Positions 33,887 through 41,753 of a DNA stretch of 56,318 nt are shown here, one piece after another. The stretch's first letter is position 1. Every line of letters begins with the position of its first letter. The DNA is from a virus. The position numbers and the translations under genes are program-made. Where the stretch lies: positions 1-56,318 of the IMG/VR virus record IMGVR_UViG_3300036857_000036; one strand, 5' to 3'. The notes below the pieces were generated by a model. It did no database searches. It worked only from the letters and a program-made list of their open reading frames with translations, and was not told the origin of the DNA.

Positions 33887-36105
33887 GGAAAAACTCCTGT
33901 TGAGTAAGTCGCCACAACCGTACCGCGACAGCGATCTCGGCCAAGGCAGTTGATGTATCCGCCCGAGGCATAGAGCCTGGCGGCATCTTCGCGAGTCAGC
34001 TTGAGTCCGTCAACCTGGATGCAATTCCGGCAAGTGTTGCGATCCAGGATCTCACTCGCGAACAGTTCAGGCTGCTGCTCTGTGGAGTCGTAGACTGCCA
34101 ACCTCCCCGTGTTTACAGCAGCCTGAACCGTCCCGGCCAAGCGATCAGAGATGGACGATTCCGATGCCTGCGAAAGCTCATCAGTCACTTCATCTGCGAG
34201 CGTCTGCGACGTAATCACGTCCGACGTTCTCCTCAGCGCAGTCCTCCCGGCAGCATCGCCGAGTTCCGATGCCATCACATCTGCCATCGCGGTTGCTCTT
34301 GAACGCAAGTCTGTGTCGATTTCGTCCCAGTTGACGGTAGGAGGCGGCTGTCCTTGCGATACCACTTCACGAGTGGCTTCAGCCACCGCCTCCTGCGCCG
34401 CCACCTTCAGACGGGCAAACAACTCCTCAGCGCCCAGGGGTGAGGCGCTGACCCGCACCAGTCGTTCCAGATCCGTGGTCCGCACTTGGGACAGGTTGGC
34501 GTTGATCTCGGCCAGCTGAGCCGGTCTGACCGCCGTCATCCAGTAATGAACGACTTCGTCAATCGCAGTACCGAACAGTTCATCCAGTTGCTGCGGACTC
34601 ATCGATGCCTGCAGTTCATGCTCGTACAGCTGCCGCCGATACGGCCAGGCAGGCTGCTGCTCGATCCATGGAAATGCCGGAGCGGCGGGAGCCAGGGCAA
34701 CAAGACCAGGAGGTTCGAGGGTCTCATTCCCGTTGTTGCTACCCACCGCTCCGCCTACGGGCAGGGATGGCATGCCCGCTCGTGCGCCGGGACTGGACGA
34801 CGCACGCCTCGGCAGGCGAGCGCGGGACGCCTGCGTTTGAGGCTGAAGCTCTTGCGGCATGTCTGCCCCACGAAAGTCATTCATCCGCACTTGCGATGAG
34901 TCATCCTTATGATACGCAAGCAACGGGAAGTGATCGGTCTGGTCATCGACGTTCCACCGCCACCAGTCACCAATCAGATGTGGATTGTCCACTGAGACGA
35001 TCCAGTCAGCGATCATCTCTTGCTGGAGGGAGAACCAGTCTATGAAGCTCTCGCCGAGTGCGCGGCTACCAGTGTCGGTTTGCCCAAGCTGGAAGAACAT
35101 CATGAGAAGGGATCGCGCCATCTCCTCATTCTGGAAGCGCATACTGGCGATGGTGTCGGGGAGCGCCCCTTGCGTTCCTTGCAGCGTCAGCTTGGCGCCG
35201 TACGGCAAGGCACCCCCGCCACGCTCCCCAACCTTGTACTCCTGCGCCATGCGATCAAGCTCCTGGATCTGAGGGCCACTCGCTCCCTCAGGTGCCTCCA
35301 CAATCGGCATGCCCACACCGTTGCGTTCGTGCTTGATCGCATCCACGCGCAGAAGCCGGTCCTTGATCAGATAGTTCCGGTACATCGGGCGGAAGATGCT
35401 GCGTCCCACCCAGTTGCCCGGCTCCTGGTCCCACACATAGCAGACCATCCGATCAATCGGGATCTCAGGAGCCCCCACGGACATCCCGAGCATCCTCGCC
35501 TCCCGCGCCCCAAGTCCATAGCCTTGCTTCACGAACAAGAGGCCGCCATCTTCGCCCACCCATATCTCGGTGATTGTCCGGGGGTGCCGAGGAGCAAGCT
35601 TGCGAAGCTGCCAACGTTGACGACCACCAGGGCCGTCGAACACTATCTCCCCGCTCTGCTCGAAGTAGTAGTAGCCATAGTACATGGCTTTGAGCGCGTC
35701 GCGCAGATGGTTGTACCAACTGAAGCGATTGTCGGTCCGCAGCGCGCCACGCTTCTGTCCGGACTCATGAGCCTGCTTCGCGGCGTCCAGCCCAACGGGG
35801 AGGTTCAGGTCGGCGGCGAGCAGATTGACCCACTGCGTCGGACAGTCATTCGGGTCAAGGTACCAGATGTAGCGCTGGATCGCTGCCGTCGCCCCGAGGT
35901 ACAGTCCCTGACACTGACTGTCGTTCCGCATCTGATCGTAGATTTGGACGGACTTTGGCCACTGTAGGTCTGGCGCCTTCTCGACGTCATCCTGCCACTG
36001 GCCCCATGGGAGCAGGCCGGTGAACTCGTAGACAGACGAGACCCCACGACCGATTTCAGAAGTCGGCGCCTGGTCAAACGAGTCTGTTCCGATACCTGCT
36101 CCCAT
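33883..36105 (-). CDS. Portal protein fused to Mu F-like head protein
   Basis: 740 residues. Residues 1-440 match DUF935 (Mu gp29) portals: SVQIYDQMRNDSQCQGLYLG, LAPRHPRTITEIWV, MVCYVWDQEPGNWVGRSIFRP and KDRLLRVDAIKHERNGVGMPIV. After a disordered joint (about 440-500) comes a helical region and a C-terminal F-like part with DRNTCRNCIQVDGLKLT (about 690), a Cys pair followed by Asp-Gly, and CLGRDRCRG. The portal forms the DNA gate; the F-like part assists head assembly. The two are separate genes in Mu. Confidence 0.8.
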   Translation of the reverse strand: MGAGIGTDSFDQAPTSEIGRGVSSVYEFTGLLPWGQWQDDVEKAPDLQWPKSVQIYDQMRNDSQCQGLYLGATAAIQRYIWYLDPNDCPTQWVNLLAADLNLPVGLDAAKQAHESGQKRGALRTDNRFSWYNHLRDALKAMYYGYYYFEQSGEIVFDGPGGRQRWQLRKLAPRHPRTITEIWVGEDGGLLFVKQGYGLGAREARMLGMSVGAPEIPIDRMVCYVWDQEPGNWVGRSIFRPMYRNYLIKDRLLRVDAIKHERNGVGMPIVEAPEGASGPQIQELDRMAQEYKVGERGGGALPYGAKLTLQGTQGALPDTIASMRFQNEEMARSLLMMFFQLGQTDTGSRALGESFIDWFSLQQEMIADWIVSVDNPHLIGDWWRWNVDDQTDHFPLLAYHKDDSSQVRMNDFRGADMPQELQPQTQASRARLPRRASSSPGARAGMPSLPVGGAVGSNNGNETLEPPGLVALAPAAPAFPWIEQQPAWPYRRQLYEHELQASMSPQQLDELFGTAIDEVVHYWMTAVRPAQLAEINANLSQVRTTDLERLVRVSASPLGAEELFARLKVAAQEAVAEATREVVSQGQPPPTVNWDEIDTDLRSRATAMADVMASELGDAAGRTALRRTSDVITSQTLADEVTDELSQASESSISDRLAGTVQAAVNTGRLAVYDSTEQQPELFASEILDRNTCRNCIQVDGLKLTREDAARLYASGGYINCLGRDRCRGTVVATYSTGVFP

Positions 36106-36184
36106 GAGAATGCCCTATCTTTATCCCGATCAGAGTTGGGGGTTCACCTAACCAGCGCCCAGGGCTGGTGGCGTAGCCTGCCTC

Positions 36185-36391
36185 CTACTCGTCGTCGCTG
36201 TCCTCCTCTTCATCCTCGTCCTCGTCCGTGCCCTCGGCCTCCGGCTGAGGCGGAACGACTGGCGCCGGGTGGCCCGGCTCGCCGAACTTGGTGGGGTCTC
36301 CTGCGTCCTCGGCGGGCTGGTCCGCGCCGTGCCCGTCTGTCTCCTCGCCGTTGGTGGTCTCGGGCTCGGGCTCTGCGGTCTCGTCGGTCAT
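36185..36391 (-). CDS. Small acidic disordered protein
   Basis: 68 residues, more than 40 percent Asp and Glu, with Pro and Gly and a final EDEDEEEDSDDE. It is the last gene before the portal and coupled by ATGA to the gene before it. The 79-base gap that follows has a hairpin (ACCAGC/GCTGGT around seven bases). Function unknown; such proteins may bind basic partners. Confidence 0.65.
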   Translation of the reverse strand: MTDETAEPEPETTNGEETDGHGADQPAEDAGDPTKFGEPGHPAPVVPPQPEAEGTDEDEDEEEDSDDE

Positions 36392-36558
36392 TCCCGTGTC
36401 TCCGTGTCGTCTGGTGTTGGGGTTGTTGGTGCAGCTTCCGTGCGGCGTTCTTCCTCGACCATCTCTGCTTCTTCCAGATCGAGGCGATGCTGGATCTCGC
36501 TCATCCGCTCGGGACCCATCTGGTCGTCGTTGCCGGGTTCAGTCCGTTCCATTTTCAT
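36388..36558 (-). CDS. Small acidic hypothetical protein
   Basis: 56 residues from ATG 36558, picked for GAGG five bases upstream. Helical and acidic (SEIQHRLDLEEAEMVEEER) with a disordered Pro/Thr end. It overlaps the membrane protein gene and couples to the acidic gene behind. Function unknown. Confidence 0.55.
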   Translation of the reverse strand: MKMERTEPGNDDQMGPERMSEIQHRLDLEEAEMVEEERRTEAAPTTPTPDDTETRE

Positions 36559-36766
36559 ACTTCCCTCGCGCAATCCATCCGGCGAACCCACCGGCCAGAG
36601 TTGCGCCGATTGACGTCAGCCCGGTCGTAGCAACCTCGGTGACGCTGTCCGTATGCCAGCCCAGAGCGGTGATCCCAATGATGACTGCAAACAGACAAAC
36701 TCCACCGCCGATCACTGCGGCGAGAATGACCTTGTCGCGGCGCGGAGGCGGAGGCAGTTCGCTCAT
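36539..36766 (-). CDS. Two-helix membrane protein, holin candidate
   Basis: 75 residues. Two hydrophobic segments (VILAAVIGGGVCLFAVIIGITALGW at about 13-37 and TSIGATLAGGFAGWIA at about 50-65), with a charged end (RGKYENGTD). The gene directly follows the endolysin (TGATG). Size and topology fit a class II holin, but small membrane proteins are also encoded on the other side of the endolysin. Confidence 0.6.
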   Translation of the reverse strand: MSELPPPPRRDKVILAAVIGGGVCLFAVIIGITALGWHTDSVTEVATTGLTSIGATLAGGFAGWIARGKYENGTD

Positions 36767-37830
36767 CACTCATCGGGGAACCGCACCAGTCCGAATCCTG
36801 CCGTCCAAGCTCCCCAGCCACGCTGACGCTTTGCCACGCAACCACCGTTGTACTGGGAACCTTCGCTGCCAGGGCTCGTGTTGCCTTCTACGGTGATGCC
36901 CTTATCTCTGTCGTAAACCACCCCCGTATGATCGCTGCCAAGGAACGCATGATCCCCAGCATGGACCTTTGATGGATCACTCGTCCAGCCCTTGTAGATG
37001 CCCTTGCCCTGCTTGGCTAGGGACACGTTGTTGGCAACACCGGCAGTGCCTGAGCCAGAGACACCTTGATCCCAAGCTGAGCAGACAGCGAAGCATGCGC
37101 ACCACGGAACGCCATCGTCCCCGTACACGCGTTGCTGCCACTTGGACGGCTGCGGGGAACCCTTGTTGCTCCCGCTGGGATTCTCGGACACACCGAGATA
37201 ACTGTCGAGCCAGTCTTTGCAGGCAGAGCGGCCGGACTTGCCGGTGCTGCCCTTCGCTTCACCTGTTGTGGTGTTGTGGCTCTTGGCCCAGTCGTCATAC
37301 GGCGTGCCCGTCTTGGTTGCGATGCAGAGGTTGTTGTAGCGCGCCTTACGGTTGCTGCTGAAGTCGTCGGGCGTCGGATCGTACATCAGGTGCCAGACCT
37401 GTTTACGCCGGGACGTGAGCCAGTCGGCGTTGCGCTGACGCCATGACTTCGTGGCATCATCCACCGAACTGACGCGCCACCACATCTCGCGCTCGGAGAT
37501 GAAGCACTTCTCGCTGTCGGTCATCCCACCGTTGGTCGGCAGCTGACAGAGGCGCCGGCATGTCCCGTTGTTGAGTTTGTCATCCTTGAGCTGGTCGTAG
37601 CGCGCGGCGCGCTGGTTGATATCCCATCCGGCCTTGTACTGCGGCGTTTCCTTGCCCTCCGCGCACCGCCAGATGAACTTGCGTTGGTTGACGAGCCAGT
37701 CGCGAGACTGTTGGCGAGCCTGATCTTGACGGTCATCGAATCCAGCCCAGTCCGAGAGATCACGCAGGCGCGTGTAGATGTCCCAGTATGCCTTCTCGGT
37801 GTCCGTCAGTTGGTCGTAGTGATCAGCCAT
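36766..37830 (-). CDS. CHAP-domain endolysin with tandem N-terminal modules
   Basis: 354 residues from ATG 37830 (TAATG overlap). The C-terminal 145 residues are a CHAP amidase/peptidase: VPWCACFAVCSAW (catalytic Cys near 241), SDHTGVVYDRD (His near 303), then TVEGNTSPGS. The first 200 residues hold two related modules of about 65 residues, each with a Trp-x-x-x-x-Arg-Lys...Trp pattern (DWLVNQRKFIW and DWLTSRRKQVW) followed by a repeated x-Ala-Arg-Tyr segment. These could be new wall-binding units. It has no signal peptide, so it depends on a holin. Confidence 0.8.
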   Translation of the reverse strand: MADHYDQLTDTEKAYWDIYTRLRDLSDWAGFDDRQDQARQQSRDWLVNQRKFIWRCAEGKETPQYKAGWDINQRAARYDQLKDDKLNNGTCRRLCQLPTNGGMTDSEKCFISEREMWWRVSSVDDATKSWRQRNADWLTSRRKQVWHLMYDPTPDDFSSNRKARYNNLCIATKTGTPYDDWAKSHNTTTGEAKGSTGKSGRSACKDWLDSYLGVSENPSGSNKGSPQPSKWQQRVYGDDGVPWCACFAVCSAWDQGVSGSGTAGVANNVSLAKQGKGIYKGWTSDPSKVHAGDHAFLGSDHTGVVYDRDKGITVEGNTSPGSEGSQYNGGCVAKRQRGWGAWTAGFGLVRFPDE

Positions 37831-38387
37831 TAGTTCACCAGACAGATCGTGATTGTCGCTGTTGCCTCCGGGTTGCGTTGATGTACGTCGATAGTTGTCA
37901 GCGTTGTCCCGAGCGGACACGGCGGACCGGTGGGGCCTGGAATGCCCTGCGGTCCCGGAGCACCATCTGGACCCTCTGGTCCTGGAATGCCCTGTGCTCC
38001 TTCCGCTCCAGTTGCGCCAGTCGCGCCTCTTCCACCCGTTGCGCCGCGATTGCCGCTTGCTCCGCGAGCGCCTTGTGCTCCGCGAACTCCACTGGGACCA
38101 CGTAGCCCGGTGGCTCCTGGCTGTCCTGGCTGACCTGGCTCGCCAGGTTGTCCAGATGCTCCGGTCGCTCCTGTATCACCTTTTGCTCCCTTCGAGCCAG
38201 TGGCGCCCTTCGGCCCAGTTTCTCCCCGCAGCCCGCGCGGCCCAGGTTGTCCGGTTGCACCTTTGACCGTGACAACTTGGGTCGAAGGCTTCGTCAGTTC
38301 GTTGACGCCGACTGCGATGCCAATCGCACCAGAGAGTGCGCCAATTACGCCGACGTAGAGCACCAGGAGCCATTGCTTACGTCCCAC
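37830..38387 (-). CDS. Membrane-anchored collagen-like protein
   Basis: 185 residues from GTG. A transmembrane helix (WLLVLYVGVIGALSGAIGIAVG) is followed by about 38 Gly-X-Y triplets (residues 43-155; GPR, GAT, GEP types) and a short C-terminal Cys pair region (PPCPLGTTLTTID). It resembles the secreted collagen-like proteins at 8-9 kb but is anchored. It lies in the lysis region between the endolysin and a small membrane protein, so it could span the wall space like a spanin, although that is only a hypothesis. Confidence 0.75.
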   Translation of the reverse strand: MGRKQWLLVLYVGVIGALSGAIGIAVGVNELTKPSTQVVTVKGATGQPGPRGLRGETGPKGATGSKGAKGDTGATGASGQPGEPGQPGQPGATGLRGPSGVRGAQGARGASGNRGATGGRGATGATGAEGAQGIPGPEGPDGAPGPQGIPGPTGPPCPLGTTLTTIDVHQRNPEATATITICLVN

Positions 38388-38577
38388 CGCTCATGCTCTT
38401 TACCTTTTCACGACAGTCCTCAAGCTCGGTGCGCGTTTCCTGCCAGACACTATGCTGCACCTCAATGAGATCCGTCAGTTGTCCGCGGCTGAGCTTTGCG
38501 CCAGCCTTTACAGCGCCAGCCACGCCGACGAGAAATGTCAGTGCACCGAGCAAAGTGATGAACCAGTCAGAACTCAC
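38377..38577 (-). CDS. Small membrane protein with coiled coil
   Basis: 66 residues from GTG 38577, which overlaps the terminase stop (GTGA) and has GGAG six bases upstream. One N-terminal membrane helix (WFITLLGALTFLVGVAGAV) then a basic and coiled-coil part (DLIEVQHSVWQETRTELEDCREKV). It could be a holin partner or inner-membrane spanin component. It overlaps the collagen-like gene by 11 bases. Confidence 0.6.
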   Translation of the reverse strand: MSSDWFITLLGALTFLVGVAGAVKAGAKLSRGQLTDLIEVQHSVWQETRTELEDCREKVKSMSGGT

Positions 38578-40175
38578 CACTTGCTCCCCGCGAGCAAATC
38601 GCCGGTCAGAGATGCGAGGATGTCTTCGCTAGTCGTCGTTAGGAAGCCAGCGTTAGCGCTCATATGAGTGAGCTGCCATGCAGGATGCGGCGGCGGAATC
38701 GTGAACTCGCCTGCCTGCGGAAGCGGCCGGACGCACGCCATCATTGCGGCATCGCCACGGTCCGGGGATGGGAGGCCGCGCGCCTCCATGTCCTCCTTGG
38801 ACTCAACGAGAATGCGCCCGTCGCTGCGGATGAAATACTTGATGCTGCCAAGTTGGGCGATCAGTTTGTCGTCCTCGCCAGCTGGCGGTAGGTCAATCTC
38901 ACCACGCTCGAACTGCTTACGGAACGCCCACCATTGCTCAGCGCGCCGGTTCACAAACCGCTTCTTGGCCGTCGGAGTGGAGGGGCTCTCGCTGGCGACG
39001 AAGGGTATGACCGGGAAGTTCTGCTCGCGCATTCGATCGAATACCCCACCACCGACGCCGATGGTGTCGATCACCATGTAGATGTTTGCAAGGGACGCCT
39101 TGGTCTGATTCAGCACGCGGATGGCGCGACCGGCCGTCACCATCGTGTCCTGCTTATTGTAGCTGAATTCCTTGCGGAGATAACCGCCACGATTGCGGTA
39201 GCAGACAGTCTCGTTGCGCCCAAAGCGGGCCACGTCGAGGCCGAAACACCCGGGAATGTTGAGTGCGACGCCACTCAGATCGCGCAGTTGCGCCTCCATG
39301 ATAAGGCGCGGGTGAATCAGAGTCTCTTCACTGACTTCTGGGAACTCAGCCCCAACCTTGCTTGTGTACAGTGGGGAGTCCACGCCCCAGTCCTTGGCGC
39401 GCGCGTTGACCCAGTCCGGGGAGACAAGGTCGAGAAGCAGGCTCTCCGGCACATCCTCGCCCGTGTATGCGGGCGTGTCGAAGGCGCTGATCTTGATCTT
39501 GAACCAGTCGCTGTCTGGCTTGTGCGTCTTGGCGAAGGGCGTGTCTGGCACGTCGGGGTTGCCGATGGCTAGCACCCGTGCATACCTGTTCGTGGCGATG
39601 GTCTCGACGGCGTTCCAGAGCCATTCAGGGATGCCGCACGCCTCGTCCAAGATCACGAGGATGTAACGAGCGTGGATGCCCTGGAAGGCCTGAGACGCTT
39701 CGTCCTGGGACTTCAGGTCGGCGGGCTTGCGCCCATAGGCGATGATCTCGTCGCTGGCCGTCTTCCACTTCGGGATGTTGCCCGAGGTGATGCGACCCGG
39801 CAGGTTGGCGCGGTTCTTGACGCGCTGAATCTCCCTCCAGAGGATGACCTCGACCTGCGGCGCGGTGGGAGCCGTCGTGACCACGAAGGCAGAGCCGAGC
39901 GGGTGGACGTCCAACCACCACGCCGTCAGGTCAGCCGCGGACCATGACTTCCCAGTGTCGTGTGCGCTTCGCACACTGACCCGAGGATGGCGAACCACTG
40001 CATTCATGATCTCGCGCTGCTTGGAGTACGGGTGTGCTCGCGCCCGGTTGATAGTCCAGCCCACGGGGTTGCGGATCCACCGATGGGACGCGCGTCGCTC
40101 TTCCATGGAGCGACGGATGCTAGCTCCCAATCCACTGGGGGCTCTTGGGGCGCGGGGGAGGGTAGAGGAGGTCAT
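38574..40175 (-). CDS. terL: Terminase large subunit
   Basis: 533 residues from ATG 40175 (ATGA overlap). The ATPase part has a Walker A variant SVRSAHDTGKSW (about 65-76), and Walker B YILVILDEACG (about 169-179). The nuclease part has GLDVARFGRNE, VIDTIGVGGGV and RGDAAMM (about 311, 367 and 472), the acidic clusters of headful-type terminase nucleases. It cuts the concatemer and pumps DNA into the head. Confidence 0.9.
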   Translation of the reverse strand: MTSSTLPRAPRAPSGLGASIRRSMEERRASHRWIRNPVGWTINRARAHPYSKQREIMNAVVRHPRVSVRSAHDTGKSWSAADLTAWWLDVHPLGSAFVVTTAPTAPQVEVILWREIQRVKNRANLPGRITSGNIPKWKTASDEIIAYGRKPADLKSQDEASQAFQGIHARYILVILDEACGIPEWLWNAVETIATNRYARVLAIGNPDVPDTPFAKTHKPDSDWFKIKISAFDTPAYTGEDVPESLLLDLVSPDWVNARAKDWGVDSPLYTSKVGAEFPEVSEETLIHPRLIMEAQLRDLSGVALNIPGCFGLDVARFGRNETVCYRNRGGYLRKEFSYNKQDTMVTAGRAIRVLNQTKASLANIYMVIDTIGVGGGVFDRMREQNFPVIPFVASESPSTPTAKKRFVNRRAEQWWAFRKQFERGEIDLPPAGEDDKLIAQLGSIKYFIRSDGRILVESKEDMEARGLPSPDRGDAAMMACVRPLPQAGEFTIPPPHPAWQLTHMSANAGFLTTTSEDILASLTGDLLAGSKW

Positions 40176-40597
40176 GCGGCCTGCGGCTCCAGCACGGCGA
40201 GTGCGCGCTCTGCTGCGGCAGGGAGTTCCCTGCGCTGGCGACGCGTCAGGCGCAGGTTGGGGTCCTCCATCAGCGCAGTGAAGAGAGGCAGGAGCACATT
40301 TGACCAATCTTCGATCTGCTTGATCTGACGCTCCTCGATGCCGAGCGCGACGTAGGACTTGGCGATGCGGTGAAGCTGCTCGCGAAGTTGGGCCTGATAC
40401 TCAAAGAGAGAGCGGCCCGTTGGATGTGAGAAGAGCTGATCGGGGTCCCGTGGATCTGTGGGGATGTCAAAGTCTCTTGTGATCGCCTGGTCAAGCCGGT
40501 CCAGGGCTGCGCGCGTATGGAGGGTCGCGTAGAGCAGCTGTGTGATCGGGTCAGCTTGGGGATCTCGTTGGAGCCGCTCCAGGTCGCCCTTCGGCAT
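40172..40597 (-). CDS. Terminase small subunit candidate
   Basis: 141 residues, mostly helical (QAQLREQLHRIAKSYVALGIEERQI). It sits directly before the large terminase subunit with an ATGA overlap, and its size fits a small subunit that would recognise the packaging site. The sequence itself has no diagnostic motif. It is the first gene of the late operon, and the ATG lies only seven bases from the -10 box, so the message would be leaderless. Confidence 0.65.
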   Translation of the reverse strand: MPKGDLERLQRDPQADPITQLLYATLHTRAALDRLDQAITRDFDIPTDPRDPDQLFSHPTGRSLFEYQAQLREQLHRIAKSYVALGIEERQIKQIEDWSNVLLPLFTALMEDPNLRLTRRQRRELPAAAERALAVLEPQAA

Positions 40598-40603
40598 GCG
40601 CGG

Positions 40604-40632
40604 AGTCTACTCGCTTCGCTGTGATAAGTCAA
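40604..40632 (-). promoter_or_regulatory. Late-operon promoter with leaderless start
   Basis: On the minus strand TTGACT (40632-40627), 17 bases, then TAGACT (40609-40604). The expected transcription start is the A of the ATG at 40597, so no ribosome site is possible. AT-rich bases precede the -35 box. It differs from the CTTTAG promoter family in the other operons. Confidence 0.75.
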
Positions 40633-40663
40633 GTAACTTTATTTCAGTAAAATGCTTCTATAG

Positions 40664-40688
40664 ACGCGTGCGTACGTACGCGCGCGCG
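40664..40688. other. Alternating purine-pyrimidine tract
   Basis: 25 bases alternate without a break (ACGCGTGCGTACGTACGCGC continuing as CGCG). Such tracts form Z-DNA under negative supercoiling. It ends about 32 bases upstream of the late promoter -35 box. Shorter GCGC/CGTACG runs occur near 43475-43625. Confidence 0.8.
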
Positions 40689-40749
40689 AGGCGGGCGCGA
40701 CATGAGACTCGTGCTGAAAATCGGTCAGGATTTTTCTGGGCAAAACGAA

Positions 40750-40767
40750 AGGCCCCGTGAGGGGCCT
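40750..40767 (-). terminator. Intrinsic terminator
   Basis: AGGCCCC and GGGGCCT pair around a four-base loop, and on the minus strand the stem is followed by TTTCGTTTTG. It would stop transcripts of the basic-tail HTH gene before the late promoter. Confidence 0.75.
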
Positions 40768-40773
40768 CTCGCC

Positions 40774-40793
40774 GCCACCGGGGTGACGGTGGC
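40774..40793 (-). terminator. Hairpin in terminator cluster
   Basis: GCCACCG pairs with CGGTGGC around six bases. No T-run follows; it may support the neighbouring terminator. Confidence 0.5.
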
Positions 40794-40821
40794 TCTCTGG
40801 GGGTGATCCAGAGTTGTGGGA

Positions 40822-40847
40822 GCTAGGTCCCTTTGCAGGGACCTAGC
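40822..40847 (-). terminator. Perfect 10-bp hairpin behind HTH gene
   Basis: GCTAGGTCCC (40822-40831) pairs with GGGACCTAGC (40838-40847) around six bases, six bases after the stop codon of the gene before it. No T-run, but it is the first of three tandem hairpins. Confidence 0.6.
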
Positions 40848-40853
40848 ACGCTC

Positions 40854-41549
40854 TCACTTGGCTGCGGTGCGGCGCCTGGAGCGGCCCCGTGCGGGCGCGG
40901 GCTGCTCTTCCGTGGGCTGCGCCTGAGCGCGGCGGCCACGCCCGCGACGGGGTGCCGGAGCCTCCTGCTCCTCGCTGTCCTCCGGCGCGTCCTCGTCGGT
41001 GCCGTTCGTGTCCTCGCGCGTGGAGCCGAGCTTGTGGGTGACGTTGCCGGACTTGGCGTTGGAGTACACCCGCCCCTCAGCCATCTCGCCACCGGCCTCG
41101 GTGTACACCTCGATCAGCTCGGACTTGCTCAGCCCGGAGCGCGCTTGGAGCTCACCCCAGCCAGTGCCCGAGTCGCGCAGTTCGAGGATGGTGTCGGCGA
41201 AGTCGTCGGCATCCGGGTCGAGTGCGAAGTCCGGGTCGGTGCTCGCGAGGTACTCGTTCATCATCTGACGGGCGGGGACACCTCCCGAGAGGCCCAACTC
41301 CTCAGCGATTTCCAGCCAGGGCGTGCCGTCCTCGCGCAGCTCTGCGATCTGCTGGCCCATCTCCAGGCGCTGCTCGGGGGTGTACTTGGCGCGGGCAACC
41401 GGGGTTGCCTCGTCGGCGTCACCGCTGCCGTTTGTTGCCTCAGCCTCGGGCTCCTGGGGCTTGGCGGCACGTCCGCGTCCGCGCCTGGTCTTGGGGGCAT
41501 CTGCCGGCTCTGCTTGCTTGGCGCGACCGCGCCTTGGTGCGGGACTCAT
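40854..41549 (-). CDS. HTH protein with basic tail, paralogue 1
   Basis: 231 residues from ATG 41549 (GGAG four bases upstream). Residues 50-150 contain two helix-turn-helix-like units (TPEQRLEMGQQIAELREDG followed by WLEIAEELGLSGG, and TILELRDSGTGWGELQARSG). Both ends are disordered and rich in Arg, Gly, Pro and Ala, with repeated RRGRGR segments like AT-hooks. It is paralogous to the gene at 42280. It is likely a DNA-binding, nucleoid-type protein, possibly autoregulated by the palindrome upstream. Exact role unknown. Confidence 0.75.
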   Translation of the reverse strand: MSPAPRRGRAKQAEPADAPKTRRGRGRAAKPQEPEAEATNGSGDADEATPVARAKYTPEQRLEMGQQIAELREDGTPWLEIAEELGLSGGVPARQMMNEYLASTDPDFALDPDADDFADTILELRDSGTGWGELQARSGLSKSELIEVYTEAGGEMAEGRVYSNAKSGNVTHKLGSTREDTNGTDEDAPEDSEEQEAPAPRRGRGRRAQAQPTEEQPAPARGRSRRRTAAK

Positions 41550-41587
41550 ATGATCTCCTTCCCGCGTTGGATTGCATTGCACCTTGT

Positions 41588-41619
41588 ATTCTACTCCCAA
41601 ACCTAAATGCAGGCTAAAG
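41588..41619 (-). promoter_or_regulatory. Diverged 32-bp promoter-like motif, copy D
   Basis: CTTTAG, then ATTTAG in the second box position, then TAGAAT, with total spacing one base shorter than copies A-C. It lies right after the palindrome at 41627-41642 and before the HTH gene, giving a leader of about 32 bases. Confidence 0.55.
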
Positions 41620-41626
41620 ATTGCCA

Positions 41627-41642
41627 GGGTACATTCGTACCC
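41627..41642. promoter_or_regulatory. Palindromic operator candidate 1
   Basis: GGGTACATTCGTACCC, perfect six-base arms around four bases, followed by CAA. The same core is found at 42929-42942 in front of the paralogous gene. It is eight bases upstream of promoter motif D. Confidence 0.6.
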
Positions 41643-41753
41643 CAAGGTGATGTGCACCGGAAAGTAGAGTATTAGCAACGGTGGCTGGCGGTGCAAGATC
41701 ATGATGCAGAAACCACCCAAAAAACGGCCATAAAATGACCGCTTTTCGGTACA

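Noticed and set aside
35020-35967. Plus-strand open frame of 315 residues opposite the portal
   Set aside because: Shadow of portal codons; the portal protein has recognisable motifs throughout.
38934-39572. Plus-strand open frame opposite terminase
   Set aside because: Antisense to a strongly conserved terminase with clear motifs; no start context.
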